Origin: Chthonomonadaceae bacterium | GTDB taxonomy: Bacteria; Armatimonadota; Chthonomonadetes; Chthonomonadales; Chthonomonadaceae | Direction: 5' to 3' | Assembly (NCBI GenBank): GCA_027459665.1 | Contig: DAIDHN010000017.1 | Location: 1 to 64,000 of the forward strand | DNA: 64,000 nt | Shown: piece after piece, positions 52,597 through 60,748 of the stretch | Layout: each line of letters begins with the position of its first letter | Numbering within the stretch: the first letter of the stretch is position 1 | Program-made: the position numbers and the translations under genes | The notes under the pieces: model-generated | What the model was told of the DNA's origin: nothing | Seen by the model: the letters and a program-made list of their open reading frames with translations, nothing else | The model's database searches: none

Positions 52597-54288
52597 TTAT
52601 TCGAGAAACTGAAACCGCTGGGTCAGTGCATCTTCCTGTCCGGCCTGGCTCTGCAGCATCTGCTGCGCAAAAGCCGCGTAACGCACTGCAGCAGCATGAT
52701 TTGGCGAACGCTGCAGCACTTTTTTCAGCTGAAACAGCGCATCGCCATAACTGCCTGCCTCATAAGCCTCCATTGCCAGGGCATACAGTTGGCTAACCTG
52801 CAGCGCAGCCAGCTTTTCTGCCCTTGCCTGGGTAGGTGCAGCATGCTGCGCATGTTCCAGCATAGCCAGTGCGCCGCTCCAATCCTGCATTTGCTCCAGC
52901 CTTGCGGCTTCGGCATCTGCTTCTTCCGCCTGCCTGAGTCGGTTTTGTTTCAGCTGCACGCGGGCTTGCAGGCAGGCATCCTGCGCCTGCAGCGCCTGCA
53001 GCAGAAGCTGCTCCTGCTCACGCAGGTCTGCAGCGCTTTCTGCAAGCGCCAGGCATTTTTGCGCCCATGCAGTACGCGCCTCCTGCAGGGCAGCGGCCAG
53101 CTGCGGTGATTCAGGTTCTGCAGCAAAGGCTTCCTGCAACAGATTCAATGCAGCCTGCGGGCTGCCTGCCTCCAGCATGATGCGGGCAGTGCTGAGGGCG
53201 CTTTGCACATATTGTTCGTAAATTTGCATACACTGCATGGCATTTTCTACATCGGCAGGGTGCTGCTGCAGATGCCTGCGCAGCAGCAGCAATGCACCAC
53301 CCCTGTCGCTCTGGGCAAGCAATTCCTGCACTCTGACTTCTACCTGCTCATTCTGCAAGGCCGGCGTCTGCTGCCTCCCTGCCTGCAGCTTGAGCATGCT
53401 CACCAGCCCACCTCTGCGTGAAACAGCAAGATAGCCTCCGCCGGGCGAAAGAGCGATGCCTGTAACAGCCTCTTCGCATTGCAGGTGCGTTTCGTACTGG
53501 CCCGTTTCATCTAGCAGCACAAGGTTCTGCTGCACATCATGTTCTTCACTGCACAACACTGCAGCTGCCCTGTCGGCGTTTGCAGTAACCGCCAGCAAAT
53601 GCGCCGTACCACCCGGAAACGCGCTCCAGATGCGTTTGCCCTGCGAATCTATCAGGCCAATTTCGCCGCCGCGGGTTGCATATACTGTTGCTTCAGCCTC
53701 TTCTGTACAGGCCAAAGCACATACCGGCGCCTCAAGCCCAAAGCGCCACACCTCTCTGCCATGCACATCGCGCAGGGCAACCCGCCCATCTTCGCTGCCT
53801 TCAGCAGCAAACAGCCCGTTGCCGCTCACAGCCACGCACAGCGGCACATAATCTAGGTCTATCGCCCAGAGCAGGTTTCCCTGTATGTCTCCCATTGCCA
53901 GCCCAAAGGCAGAGCCTGCCACATTTGAATAGGCTGCCACAAACTGCATGCCGTTTCTGCTGAGAGAGGCATCTTGTGTGAGAAATCTTTTTTCGGGCAG
54001 AAAACGCGCTTTTTCCCCATTTCTAAACAGGTAAAACGAGTCGGAGGTTCTTCCCAAACAGCGCCCTGTAAGCGGCGCAACGTCAAGCTTCAGCAGGGTT
54101 TCTACCGAAATGCTTCCCTGTTTCACGGGGCTGCCCTGTTCGGGCAGAAGAAACAGGTCATGCGTGCGAGGTTCGAGAGGACGGGGCAGGGCGAGCAGCA
54201 GCTCTCCCCCGTCTTGCAATGAAAAAGAAGAGACTGGGTAGCCCCCCCTCAAACGCTGTTCCCAAAGCAAGGCAGTACTAAATGACAT
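52597..54288 (-). CDS. WD/PQQ-like beta-propeller - TPR protein
   Basis: A 563-aa cytosolic-looking protein with no signal peptide. Residues 1-320 form a beta-propeller of WD40/PQQ-like blades (GLFAAEGSEDGRVALRDVHG; GIALSPGGGYLAVSRRGG). Residues 330-560 are helical with TPR-like units (NLLQEAFAAEPESPQLAAAL; AMEAYEAGSYGDALFQLKKV). Together with the Ycf46 ATPase and NHL protein it forms one operon, starting 11 nt after the NHL stop. A scaffold role is inferred from the two repeat types. Confidence 0.75.
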   Translation of the reverse strand: MSFSTALLWEQRLRGGYPVSSFSLQDGGELLLALPRPLEPRTHDLFLLPEQGSPVKQGSISVETLLKLDVAPLTGRCLGRTSDSFYLFRNGEKARFLPEKRFLTQDASLSRNGMQFVAAYSNVAGSAFGLAMGDIQGNLLWAIDLDYVPLCVAVSGNGLFAAEGSEDGRVALRDVHGREVWRFGLEAPVCALACTEEAEATVYATRGGEIGLIDSQGKRIWSAFPGGTAHLLAVTANADRAAAVLCSEEHDVQQNLVLLDETGQYETHLQCEEAVTGIALSPGGGYLAVSRRGGLVSMLKLQAGRQQTPALQNEQVEVRVQELLAQSDRGGALLLLRRHLQQHPADVENAMQCMQIYEQYVQSALSTARIMLEAGSPQAALNLLQEAFAAEPESPQLAAALQEARTAWAQKCLALAESAADLREQEQLLLQALQAQDACLQARVQLKQNRLRQAEEADAEAARLEQMQDWSGALAMLEHAQHAAPTQARAEKLAALQVSQLYALAMEAYEAGSYGDALFQLKKVLQRSPNHAAAVRYAAFAQQMLQSQAGQEDALTQRFQFLE

Positions 54289-54299
54289 AGAAAGCGGCG

Positions 54300-55232
54300 C
54301 TACTCCCAGGCGAAGCGCAGAATGCGATGATTGAGCGTATCACTGAGATAGATTTCGCCGTTTGGCCCCAGTGCTACTCCACAGGGCTGCTTCAGAGGCC
54401 CCAGTTTGCGCATGGGCTGCTCTACAGTCTCTATAGAAACAGCATCGGGTGAAAGCACATGCAGGCGGCTGGCCCCGCTTTCAGCAATGTAGAGTCTTCC
54501 TTCCTTGTCTACCGCAGTTTGCCGGGGCTGCGAGAGGTTTCTAAATTCGCTTACGGCACGCACTTTCTGCCCTACAGGGCTGTAGCAGGTAACATCCCGC
54601 GTTTTTTCATCTGTAACATACACGTTTTTTCTTTCATCGCAGCAAAGCGCTATCGGCCGCAAAACGCCCTGGCTGCGGTCTAGGCGCAGCAGCATCACAC
54701 CGCTTCTGGCATCTACGCAAAGCACTCGTGAGTTGCCGGTATCTGCAATCCAGCATCGGCCGTCGCCATCAAAGCATACTCCCGATGGCCCCAGAAAGCC
54801 AGTGAAGGGCCGATCAAATTCGCCGGTGATTCTGAAGGCGGCAATTCGCTGATTGCCCTGGTCTGCCACCAGAAAAAAGCGCCCGTCAGGGTGCGGAGCC
54901 ACTGCCACCGGCCCCATCAGCTGCCCCATGCCCTGCCCCGGCCCGCCATACAGCAGCACATCTCCGTTGAGAGCTATGCGCTGCACCCTGTGGTTGCCCG
55001 TATCTGCCACATACAAGTTGCCGTACCCATCTACGGCAATACCGGCAGGGTTCATAAACTGGCCTGCTTCCCGCCCCGGCTCGCCAATTACCTCCTGTAT
55101 TTTGAGGCGTACCGACTTGCGGGCAGAAGGCTCCTGTTCTGCAAGAGAATCCGGCATGCCCTCCGACTGCTGTGCAGCAGGAGCTTTCGGCGGCGCATCG
55201 CCCAGTTCCAGAAAATCAAAACGGTCGCTCAT
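54300..55232 (-). CDS. NHL-repeat beta-propeller protein
   Basis: A 310-aa protein. After a charged 50-residue tail it has NHL repeats, each with the motif DxxGNLYVADTGNHRVQR or similar (WIADTGNSRVLCV, YLSDTLNHRILRF). It forms a six-bladed propeller for protein or RNA contacts. There is no signal peptide, so it is intracellular, unlike many NHL proteins. Its ATG overlaps the Ycf46 stop (ATGA), placing it second in the operon. Confidence 0.88.
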   Translation of the reverse strand: MSDRFDFLELGDAPPKAPAAQQSEGMPDSLAEQEPSARKSVRLKIQEVIGEPGREAGQFMNPAGIAVDGYGNLYVADTGNHRVQRIALNGDVLLYGGPGQGMGQLMGPVAVAPHPDGRFFLVADQGNQRIAAFRITGEFDRPFTGFLGPSGVCFDGDGRCWIADTGNSRVLCVDARSGVMLLRLDRSQGVLRPIALCCDERKNVYVTDEKTRDVTCYSPVGQKVRAVSEFRNLSQPRQTAVDKEGRLYIAESGASRLHVLSPDAVSIETVEQPMRKLGPLKQPCGVALGPNGEIYLSDTLNHRILRFAWE

Positions 55233-56839
55233 TGCCCTTCCGGCTTCTCTTCTTCAGCGGCTTCCGAATTCTCTGCAGAAGCGTTCCGGTTTTTGTTCAC
55301 GCCTGCTTTTGCTACCAGCAGGTTCTCCATAATGGCATCCATATCTTCTGATTTGGCCTCAGAAGCCGGGCGCGCTCTCAAATTTGCCCACTCTCTCAGT
55401 TCTTCTATTCTCTCTCTCATGGTAACAGAAAGAGGCACGGTATGTGCTGCAGCATCTATCAGCGAATCTGTGGTCATTTCGCTGGTTTCATCAAACGCAT
55501 CGTAAAGCGCCTCTACTACCACAGCCTCTATTTCCGCCCCAGAAAACCCCGGGGTGGCCTCTGCCAGTCTGCTGATGTCAAAGTCTTCCGGCCGGCGGTT
55601 CCGTTTTCTCAAGTGAATGCGAAATATCTGCATGCGTTCTTCCAGCGCGGGCAGGTCTATAAAAAATATTTCATCAAACCTGCCCTTGCGCAGCAGTTCG
55701 GGGGGCAGAGACGTGACATCATTTGAGGTAGCCACCACAAAAGCAGACGCCTGCTTGTCTTGCATCCAGGTAAGAAAAGTGCCAAACACGCGGCTGGTGG
55801 TGCCCCCATCTGATATGCCTGAGCTTTGTGTGCCAGAGAACCCTTTTTCCAGTTCGTCCAGCCAGAGTATGCAGGGTGCAACCGATTCTGCCACCCGAAT
55901 TGCCTTGCGCATGTTTTCTTCCGACTGGCCCACAATGCCGCCAAAAATACGGCCTACATCCAGGCGCAGCAGGGGCAGACGCCAAAGTGCGCCTATTGCT
56001 TTGGCAGAAAGGCTTTTGCCGCAGCCCTGTACACCCAGAAGCAGTACTCCGCGCGGGGTAGGCAGACCAAATTCGCGGGCTTTTTCTGTAAAAGCAACCG
56101 TCCGCTTTTCCATCCAGTCTTTCAGCAAATTCAACCCGCCCACATCGTTTGGGCTTTCGTTGAACGGGTAGTACTCAAGTATGCCAGACTTGCGAATGAT
56201 CTGTTCTTTTTCGCTGAGAATTACATCTACGTCAAACCGGTGCTTTTCAATCAGCGATTTTGCAAATACGTTTTCGGCTTCCATGGCAGTCAGGCCCTGG
56301 GCCGCTTTCAACACCTGGTCGCGCTCCAGATCGCTCATTTTGCAGTCTATTTGCGGGTTGTCTCGCACAGCCTGTATTACTTTTTCCAAAATCATATCCA
56401 GGTCTTTGTAATCTGGCAGGCCGTAATCTACCACCGCAATTTCTTTTTCCAGTTCTGCGGGCAGCTTGAGCATCGGGGAGAGAATGACGAGGGTTTTGTA
56501 AGAGGTCTTGAGTGCAACAGTGAGATCGCGCAGCCTTCTGGTTACCGTAACATCTGAAATGAAGGCATGGTAGTCTTTCAATACAAACAGCGCCTGTTCC
56601 CGCGAGTCGCTCACCGCATCCAGCGCAGCCAGAGGGTCGCGGGTGGCCGCATCTCTATTGTTAGGGTTCGATACCATCCCCTGCGTCACCGTCCAGAGAA
56701 AAAGTTTTTTTCCTCTCTCCTGTGCAATTCGGCGCAGCGCCTCTTCTACGCGCTGTTCTTCCCAGGACACAATGTAGATAATGGGATAGCGGGCGCGTAT
56801 AAGCGTTTCAAGTTCTTTGTCTACCACAGAAGTTGCCAA
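55229..56839 (-). CDS. Ycf46-type AAA ATPase
   Basis: A 536-aa protein. The N-terminal domain (residues 1-230) contains the Ycf46-typical YPIIYIVSWEEQRVEEAL and a P-loop-like remnant (ALFVLKDYHAFI). The C-terminal AAA domain has Walker A LLGVQGCGKS, Walker B CILWLDELEK, sensor-1 ATSN and the arginine-finger region LLRKGRFDEIFF. It ends in an acidic tail. Cyanobacterial and plastid homologues are implicated in photosynthesis or CO2 regulation; bacterial roles are unclear. The start is TTG 56839 with GGGGGAT upstream. Confidence 0.9.
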   Translation of the reverse strand: MATSVVDKELETLIRARYPIIYIVSWEEQRVEEALRRIAQERGKKLFLWTVTQGMVSNPNNRDAATRDPLAALDAVSDSREQALFVLKDYHAFISDVTVTRRLRDLTVALKTSYKTLVILSPMLKLPAELEKEIAVVDYGLPDYKDLDMILEKVIQAVRDNPQIDCKMSDLERDQVLKAAQGLTAMEAENVFAKSLIEKHRFDVDVILSEKEQIIRKSGILEYYPFNESPNDVGGLNLLKDWMEKRTVAFTEKAREFGLPTPRGVLLLGVQGCGKSLSAKAIGALWRLPLLRLDVGRIFGGIVGQSEENMRKAIRVAESVAPCILWLDELEKGFSGTQSSGISDGGTTSRVFGTFLTWMQDKQASAFVVATSNDVTSLPPELLRKGRFDEIFFIDLPALEERMQIFRIHLRKRNRRPEDFDISRLAEATPGFSGAEIEAVVVEALYDAFDETSEMTTDSLIDAAAHTVPLSVTMRERIEELREWANLRARPASEAKSEDMDAIMENLLVAKAGVNKNRNASAENSEAAEEEKPEGQ

Positions 56840-57094
56840 AATATCCCCCTTTGCGCACTGGCTGCAGTACTGCTGGTTACATGCCTATTATACCTGCTAT
56901 CTACGCCGCCAAACCGTTTGCCATGCACATGAGAAGCATCTGTATTGTCTGCAGCAAAATCTGCTGCTTCACTGCAAACCAACTCTGTAGTATGTATTGG
57001 CAGGTTACAATTGGCATTCAGGGTATTTCGGCCCTGTTTTGCATCTGCACAACTTGATTTGCACCTGTTCTTTTCCAACGACGAAGGCTTGAAC
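56840..57094. other. Intergenic region upstream of Ycf46 operon and tRNA-Ser
   Basis: A gap between the divergent Ycf46 operon and tRNA-Ser. It should contain the Ycf46 promoter on the minus strand. I could not assign its boxes, and the small open frames here have no ribosome sites. Confidence 0.5.
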
Positions 57095-57122
57095 TTGACT
57101 ATTTCACCCCGGTCATGATAAA
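57095..57122 (+). promoter_or_regulatory. Promoter of tRNA-Ser
   Basis: TTGACT at 57095-57100 and GATAAA at 57117-57122, with a 16-nt spacer. Transcription should begin about 13 nt before the tRNA. Confidence 0.6.
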
Positions 57123-57141
57123 ATTGGAGGGTTACCGAACT

Positions 57142-57230
57142 GGAGTGATGTCCGAGTTGGTCTAAGGAGCACGACTGGAAATCGTGTAATGGTCAAAAAC
57201 CATTCGAGGGTTCGAATCCCTCTCACTCCG
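57142..57230 (+). tRNA. tRNA-Ser (GGA)
   Basis: An 89-nt class II tRNA: acceptor GGAGTGA/TCACTCC with discriminator G, anticodon stem CACGA/TCGTG with loop CTGGAAA (anticodon GGA), and a long variable arm TAATGGTCAAAAACCATT. CCA is not encoded. Confidence 0.95.
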
Positions 57231-57233
57231 TTG

Positions 57234-57255
57234 TTTCCCCCGTTCGGCGGGGAAA
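57234..57255 (+). terminator. Short hairpin between tRNA-Ser and PIG-L gene
   Basis: TTTCCCC (57234-57240) pairs with GGGGAAA (57249-57255), immediately before the AGGAGG of the next gene. It may be a tRNA 3' processing stem or an attenuator for the downstream operon. No U-run follows. Confidence 0.4.
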
Positions 57256-57268
57256 AGGAGGCAACCCC

Positions 57269-58783
57269 ATCGCAAGAATACAGGGCCGCCTGCGTTTCAT
57301 ACTTTGCACTGTTTTGGTTATGATTGCCATCCCCTGTGTGTACATGGGGGGGGCGGCGCTCTGCATTTTAATGCGCGAAAGGCGCGCCAATGCAGACCTG
57401 GTTTCGTTGCGCCTGCCCCGCCTGCAGCCTCCGGGCGCGCACACCCGCCTGCTGGTTTTCTCTCCGCATCCCGATGATGATACGCTGGGCTGTGCTGGTT
57501 TGATGCAGCAGACCCTGGCGCAGGGCGGCACTGTAGAGGTAGTTTTTCTCACAAACGGCGATGCGTTTCGCACAGCTGTAGAGTGCATGACCCACCGCAT
57601 GAATGTTACCCCCGCCGACTACCTGCGCTTTGCCGACCTGCGACAGCAGGAGTCGCTGCGCGCTCTGCAGCATCTGGGGGTGCCCGCCCAAAACATTCTC
57701 TTTCTTGGCTACCCAGACCGGGGTTCCATGGAAATATGGAACAGGCACTGGAATGCATCTTCGCCCTACACTTCTCCGTTCACGGCCAGCAGCCATGTGC
57801 CTTACCCCCGCGCATGGCGGCAGGGGGCGCCTTACTGCGGCACCGCTCTGCTGGGGCAGATCGAGCAGGTAATGCGTCAGTACCGCCCCACGCTCGTTAC
57901 CGTCACGCACCCGCAGGATGCCCATGTAGACCACGAGGGGGCCTCGGTGTTTGTTACCTGTGCGCTGCAGCTGCTGCGGCTCTCGCCTGCCGATTCAGAA
58001 TGGGCGCAGAAAGTCCGCCTGCGGTATTTTCTGGTACACCGGGGAGACTGGCCAGAGCCGCAGGGGGTCTACCCCTCGCTGCCTCTGCTGCCCCCCCGCC
58101 CCATGGCTTTTCTAGATACCACCTGGAAATGCCTGCCGCTTACCCATGCAGAAATTTTGAAAAAACTGCAAAGCATAGACCTGTACAAAAGCCAGACCGC
58201 CATGATGGGGCGCTTTTTGCGTTCTTTTGCACGACGCACTGAAATCTATGGCGAGCTGCCCCGCCAAATGCTTTTGCCGGGTTCATCAAAAAACCTGCCC
58301 GTTACGCCCCGCTCTGCCGCATGGAAAAATATAGCCCCCACTCTGCTCAACCCGCTGCGCGATGACGTGCTGAGAGCAATGAATGGCTCTGCAAACATAC
58401 GTGCATTGTATGCCTGCAGAAGCAAAAACACCCTGGCAGTGCAGGTAATGCTGCGCGACCCGGCAGCAGTACGCTACCTGTATCACATTACCCTGCGCCC
58501 CATAAATGCCGCAGGGCAGTCGGGCAGCCGCGATTTGCAGGTTGTTGTCAGCCCGCGCACAAAAAAAATCAAAAACGGCATCATCATTCGGGTCAGAGGG
58601 CGCCGAATCCTCTTTCTCATTCCCTGGCGGCTGCTGCAAACTCTTTCTCCACATGGCATAGACCTGCTTAGCCTGAGCGCGCGCACCACCCTAGCTACGG
58701 TGCCCATCGATAAAACCGGCCCGCGCATACTGCTCTGCAAGCCTTTCCCCTCCGGGCAGCAAAAACTGCCTCCAGGCATTTAA
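57269..58783 (+). CDS. PIG-L/LmbE family deacetylase, membrane-anchored, probable AUC start
   Basis: About a 504-aa enzyme. A basic N-terminus and membrane segment (RFILCTVLVMIAIPCVYM) precede the PIG-L domain with FSPHPDDDTLG and the distal metal His pair in HPQDAHVDHEG. Such enzymes deacetylate N-acetylglucosamine moieties of lipids or thiols. The C-terminal 180 residues form a beta-rich extension. Start choice is unusual: AGGAGG at 57256-57261 is 7 nt before an in-frame ATC at 57269. The first standard starts, TTG 57314 and ATG 57320, have no ribosome site and cut into the anchor. An ATC start is inference; gene callers would use 57314. nadD follows 8 nt later. Confidence 0.8.
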   Translation: MARIQGRLRFILCTVLVMIAIPCVYMGGAALCILMRERRANADLVSLRLPRLQPPGAHTRLLVFSPHPDDDTLGCAGLMQQTLAQGGTVEVVFLTNGDAFRTAVECMTHRMNVTPADYLRFADLRQQESLRALQHLGVPAQNILFLGYPDRGSMEIWNRHWNASSPYTSPFTASSHVPYPRAWRQGAPYCGTALLGQIEQVMRQYRPTLVTVTHPQDAHVDHEGASVFVTCALQLLRLSPADSEWAQKVRLRYFLVHRGDWPEPQGVYPSLPLLPPRPMAFLDTTWKCLPLTHAEILKKLQSIDLYKSQTAMMGRFLRSFARRTEIYGELPRQMLLPGSSKNLPVTPRSAAWKNIAPTLLNPLRDDVLRAMNGSANIRALYACRSKNTLAVQVMLRDPAAVRYLYHITLRPINAAGQSGSRDLQVVVSPRTKKIKNGIIIRVRGRRILFLIPWRLLQTLSPHGIDLLSLSARTTLATVPIDKTGPRILLCKPFPSGQQKLPPGI

Positions 58784-58791
58784 GCACATCG

Positions 58792-59415
58792 ATGAAATTG
58801 GGAATTCTGGGCGGCACATTCGACCCCATTCACTACGGACACCTGTTTGTAGCAGAAGAGGCGCACGTGCTGTTTGGGCTGGAACAAGTGTGGTTTATTC
58901 CCAACGGAATGCCCCCGCACCGTCCGCTTCACACTGTCACCCATTCCAGGCACCGTTACTCTATGGCCCTCATTGCCCTGCACAACAACCCCGATTTTGT
59001 CTGCTCGCCCATGGAAATACAGCGGTCGGGGCTGTCGTATACGGTAGAAACGCTGCTGCGCCTGAAAGTAGAACGACCCGGCGACGAATTTTACTACATT
59101 GTGGGGGTAGATGCAGTGGCAGACCTGCTAAGCTGGCACAGGCACGAAGAAATAGTCAGAATGGCAAACCTGATTGCAGTCACCCGCCCAGGTTACCCGC
59201 TGGCAACACTGCAAAAAAAGCTGCCCGCAGCGTATCTGCAGCGCATTCTGCCCCTCAACACCAGCTCTCCAGCTATTTCTTCTACCTTCATTCGTGAACG
59301 AGTGCGAAAAAATTTGCCTATACGCTATCTCTTGCCCGATGGCGTAGTAAACTATATCTACCAGAACCGGCTCTATATAGAACCGGCAGACCCCGGTACG
59401 GGAGAAAATGAATGA
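58792..59415 (+). CDS. nadD: Nicotinate-nucleotide adenylyltransferase
   Basis: A 207-aa enzyme that makes deamido-NAD from nicotinate mononucleotide and ATP. GILGGTFDPIHYGHL is at residues 4-18, VWFIPNGMPPHR at 33-44, and SSTFIRERV is the late ATP motif. It overlaps rsfS by ATGA, the classical nadD-rsfS arrangement. Confidence 0.95.
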   Translation: MKLGILGGTFDPIHYGHLFVAEEAHVLFGLEQVWFIPNGMPPHRPLHTVTHSRHRYSMALIALHNNPDFVCSPMEIQRSGLSYTVETLLRLKVERPGDEFYYIVGVDAVADLLSWHRHEEIVRMANLIAVTRPGYPLATLQKKLPAAYLQRILPLNTSSPAISSTFIRERVRKNLPIRYLLPDGVVNYIYQNRLYIEPADPGTGENE

Positions 59416-59906
59416 TTGATCCAGACAGTATTCTAATGCAGCAGCTGCAGGAGGAGGCCGGCGAAGAGTGGGAGGAAGAAGAGGAGCAGGAGGCACTGGC
59501 AGACACCGCCATGTCTTCACTGGAAAAACTGCATCATATTGCACAGGCAGCCGATTCACTCAAGGCCGAAGAGATAGCAGCCCTCGATCTGCGGGAACAT
59601 ACCATTATTACAGATTTCTTTTTGGTATGCACAGGAAAATCTTCTATACAGATACGCTCTATAGCAGAACGCATTGAAGAAAGACTGAAAGAACAGGGCG
59701 AGCGAAAACTCCGCATGGAAGGCTACCAGGAAGCTACCTGGATTTTGATGGATTACGGCGACGTAGTGGTACATGTAATGGCTGCAGAACAGCGGGCCTT
59801 TTACAAACTGGAAGAGTTCTGGGCAGCTGCCCCGCGCATTCCCCTCAACCTCATGCCGGAAAACAGCCGGCAAAGCGAGCAAAGCCATGAGTCAGACCCC
59901 CTCTGA
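59412..59906 (+). CDS. rsfS: Ribosomal silencing factor RsfS, with acidic N-terminal extension
   Basis: A 164-aa protein. From residue 36 the core reads SLEKLHHIAQAADSLKAEEI, then ITDFFLVCTGKSSIQIRSIA and WILMDYGDVVVHVM, the RsfS signature. It binds uL14 and blocks subunit joining in starvation. The 34 residues before the core are unusual: strongly acidic, with a run of Glu (residues 15-26). ATG 59412 is coupled to nadD. An internal ATG at 59511, just before the core, is an alternative start that would remove the extension. Confidence 0.92.
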   Translation: MIDPDSILMQQLQEEAGEEWEEEEEQEALADTAMSSLEKLHHIAQAADSLKAEEIAALDLREHTIITDFFLVCTGKSSIQIRSIAERIEERLKEQGERKLRMEGYQEATWILMDYGDVVVHVMAAEQRAFYKLEEFWAAAPRIPLNLMPENSRQSEQSHESDPL

Positions 59907-60735
59907 TCCGCTGGAGCAAAGGCGCAAACTGGAACATGACCTGATGCGCCTGGGAGTATCGCCCGACGAAATCAGGCGGCTGCTCGATGCCGACTCTACT
60001 GGCATAGACCCGCCTGTAACACAAGCAGCGCTGCCATCTGGCAGCACGCCGGATGACATAGTGCGCATGGCACGGGCAAAAGAGGCGGCGCGATTGGCGG
60101 GGATACTGGAAAAAGCCGAGAAAAGCGTTCTCAATGTACCCGAATTTAGAGATGCCACCCCAGAAGAAACACGCAAGGCAGAGCTTCTGCTGCGTGAGGC
60201 AGCCCTGCTGCGCCGCAGACAGCAGTACAAGCAAGCAGACGCAAAATGCCGAGAGGCGCTGCAGCTTTGCCCCCGAGAAAGCAGCGCACTGGAACTGCTG
60301 GGAGATTTGTATCAGGACAATGCACAGGTTGAACTGGCGCTGGCAGCCTACAAACGCGCTGTACAGGCCGACCCGAAAAGAAGCGCAGCAGAAAAAAAGT
60401 ATGCCGACCTGATTGCCATGCAGCAGCGATGGGACATGCTGGAACAGGAAGAGCCAGACAGAAACCCGCGCTATGCCCTCTTTCTCAGCCTGCTGCTGCC
60501 CGGCGCGGGGCAGTGCTACAACACCGAATACGCCAAAGGCGTGGTACTGTTTGTACTAGATGCCCTGCTTTTCTGGATGCTTGCCTACTCGCCCATGGGC
60601 TTTACAAAACAGGCAGGTACGCATACAAGCCTCTATGTAAGCCTGGGCATTACCACAGCCATCTACCTGTGGGCTACATGGGATGCAGTGAATGGCACAA
60701 AGCCGCGACACGGTAAAAGCGGCTGGGACGTTTAA
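59887..60735 (+). CDS. TPR protein with C-terminal TM2-like membrane domain
   Basis: A 282-aa protein. Helical residues 1-110 include a QRRKLEHDLMRLGVSPDEIR segment. Two TPRs follow (ALLRRRQQYKQADAKCREAL; ALELLGDLYQDNAQVELALA). Then come two or three membrane helices: YALFLSLLLPGAGQCYNTEY recalls the TM2 domain, VVLFVLDALLFWMLAY, and a last helix. It overlaps the rsfS end by 20 bp, so it is translationally coupled. Function unknown. Confidence 0.7.
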   Translation: MSQTPSDPLEQRRKLEHDLMRLGVSPDEIRRLLDADSTGIDPPVTQAALPSGSTPDDIVRMARAKEAARLAGILEKAEKSVLNVPEFRDATPEETRKAELLLREAALLRRRQQYKQADAKCREALQLCPRESSALELLGDLYQDNAQVELALAAYKRAVQADPKRSAAEKKYADLIAMQQRWDMLEQEEPDRNPRYALFLSLLLPGAGQCYNTEYAKGVVLFVLDALLFWMLAYSPMGFTKQAGTHTSLYVSLGITTAIYLWATWDAVNGTKPRHGKSGWDV

Positions 60736-60748
60736 GAAGGAGACTACA

